From assembly GCA_937907645.1 (NCBI GenBank), contig CALCWV010000050.1, positions 1 through 6,024 of the forward strand: 6,024 bases of DNA, read 5' to 3'. The notes beneath the pieces were generated by a model. It was not told where the DNA came from, ran no database searches, and worked only from the letters and a program-made list of their open reading frames with translations. Shown here in pieces: positions 5,195 to 6,024 of this stretch; position 1 is the stretch's first letter, and the number at the start of each line of letters is the position of its first letter. The DNA comes from an uncultured Clostridia bacterium. Lineage in GTDB: Bacteria > Bacillota > Clostridia > Christensenellales > UBA1242. Position numbers and translations under genes: made by a program.

Positions 5195-6024
5195 TCAATT
5201 ATTTTTCACTTCATTTAGCTTTAATAGCACTTGAGCTGTAGCATATGCATCGTTATATGCTCTGTGAGCCCCTTCAAGAGAAACACCAAGAGCTGCTGCA
5301 ACTGTTGTCAGTTTGTAATTTTTGGAGCTAACTTGCTTCTGTCTTGCTAAGATATATACATCGATATTTTCATTGTTAAAGCTTAATCCGAGCTCTTTGG
5401 CATAGCGAGCGATGAATTTGTTATCGAAATTTATATTGTTATATCCTGAAATGACGCAGCCACTTGCAAAATCAAGGAAATCTAACATAATATCCCCTAT
5501 TTTTGGTGCATCAGCGACCATATCGTCTGTTATATTATTGACTCGGCTTGCTTCTTCTGGAATATGCATCTCAGGATTTACAAATGTAGAAAATTTCTTT
5601 GTCACTCTTCCTTTTTCAACCTTAATTGCACCGATTTCTATAATTCTATCTGTCGATGTGTCGATCCCAGTTGTTTCAAGGTCATAGACAACGAAATTGT
5701 TGTTCATGATATAGTCATTATAAACAATTTCCTTCGTGAAAAGGTCATCTTGTCTGTGACTAATAAAATCTTCAACTAAAACAACATTCTTTCTCTTTTC
5801 AGGCACTTTAGTTTGAGGTGGCTTTTTGCTCTCTTCATCAATGGTTGCGACAGCAACACGCTTTATATAATAAGTCAGCTTGTTTCCAAGACCTAACTTC
5901 AAATCTCCGAGGCACAAAATGGTCATTTCATCCTGCAGAAAATCCATTTTTTTGATATTTGCTTTTGCTGCAAAATATATACACTCAATTTTCTTTCCAT
6001 CATCTAAAACAAAGGAATAATAAG
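5195..6024 (-). CDS. DEDDh 3'-5' exonuclease with an N-terminal OB-like segment, 5'-truncated by the window edge
   Basis: The reading frame is open to the window edge, so the start is missing; 275 residues are visible. The exonuclease domain (numbered from the Met at 5947, about 83-247) belongs to the DnaQ/PolC-epsilon proofreading superfamily and hydrolyses DNA 3'-5' with two metals. All five DEDDh residues are present: D89 and E91 in VVYDLETTG, D175 in GYNNINFDNKFI, H228 and D233 in GAHRAYNDAYATA. Before it, the segment from the window edge to about residue 36 (FVLDDGKKIECIYF, then FLQDEMTILCLGDLKLG and KLTYYIKRVAV) looks like an OB-fold of the kind in XseA or PolC, followed by a linker of about 45 residues. 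The Met at 5947 is unlikely as the start because it lacks a Shine-Dalgarno and would cut the OB-like segment. The protein stops right after the exonuclease domain, so it is not an intact PolC, although polC holds this position in Bacillus. Its exact role is unknown; repair or proofreading is inferred. Confidence 0.85.
   Translation of the reverse strand, partial: YYSFVLDDGKKIECIYFAAKANIKKMDFLQDEMTILCLGDLKLGLGNKLTYYIKRVAVATIDEESKKPPQTKVPEKRKNVVLVEDFISHRQDDLFTKEIVYNDYIMNNNFVVYDLETTGIDTSTDRIIEIGAIKVEKGRVTKKFSTFVNPEMHIPEEASRVNNITDDMVADAPKIGDIMLDFLDFASGCVISGYNNINFDNKFIARYAKELGLSFNNENIDVYILARQKQVSSKNYKLTTVAAALGVSLEGAHRAYNDAYATAQVLLKLNEVKNN

Noticed and set aside
3257..5779. Plus-strand open frames opposite ylxR, nusA, rimP and the exonuclease
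   Set aside because: All overlap well-supported minus-strand genes, show no family motifs and no convincing ribosome binding sites.
5195..5947. Exonuclease gene considered complete from ATG at 5947
   Set aside because: No Shine-Dalgarno precedes that ATG, the frame stays open to the window edge, and the residues before it continue an OB-like pattern.
1..6024. A previously undescribed defence, mobile or biosynthetic system
   Set aside because: All genes but one belong to a conserved housekeeping operon in its usual order. There are no transposases, integrases, tRNA genes, toxin-antitoxin pairs or CRISPR features visible.

Overview
The window is one continuous stretch of the minus strand from a low-GC, AT-rich bacterium. 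It carries the classic Firmicutes-type nusA-infB operon for transcription elongation, ribosome maturation and translation initiation. Gene order (rimP, nusA, ylxR, ylxQ, infB, rbfA), strong AGGAGG-type ribosome binding sites, TTG starts and the AT-rich composition all point to the Bacillota, probably an anaerobic clostridial or Tissierellia-type lineage. Species cannot be told from the sequence. Every convincing gene is on the minus strand, so transcription runs from high to low coordinates.

Layout in transcription order: (1) 6024-5195, the 3' part of a gene whose start lies outside the window, encoding an OB-fold-like segment joined to a DEDDh 3'-5' exonuclease domain; (2) 5194-5080, a 115-base gap holding an extended -10 sigma-A-type promoter and a strong leader hairpin; (3) rimP; (4) nusA; (5) ylxR/rnpM; (6) ylxQ, an L7Ae-family protein; (7) infB (IF-2); (8) the first 107 codons of rbfA, cut off at position 1. 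From rimP to rbfA the genes are 11 bases apart or less, or overlap, so they should form one translationally coupled transcript.

The genes fit together functionally. RimP and RbfA mature the 30S subunit. NusA couples RNA polymerase to pausing, termination and rRNA antitermination. YlxR and YlxQ are small RNA-binding proteins, with YlxR linked to RNase P. IF-2 brings initiator tRNA to the finished 30S subunit. The exonuclease sits where polC lies in Bacillus but is a separate, shorter protein.

Most of the window is ordinary housekeeping sequence and I see no sign of a new defence or mobile system. The points most worth a second look are a Q/N/G/R/F-rich heptapeptide repeat in the IF-2 N-terminal region that resembles a phase-separating or prion-like segment, the rimP leader hairpin (GNRA loop, no U-tract, possible alternative pairing with the rimP Shine-Dalgarno sequence), and the OB-exonuclease arrangement.
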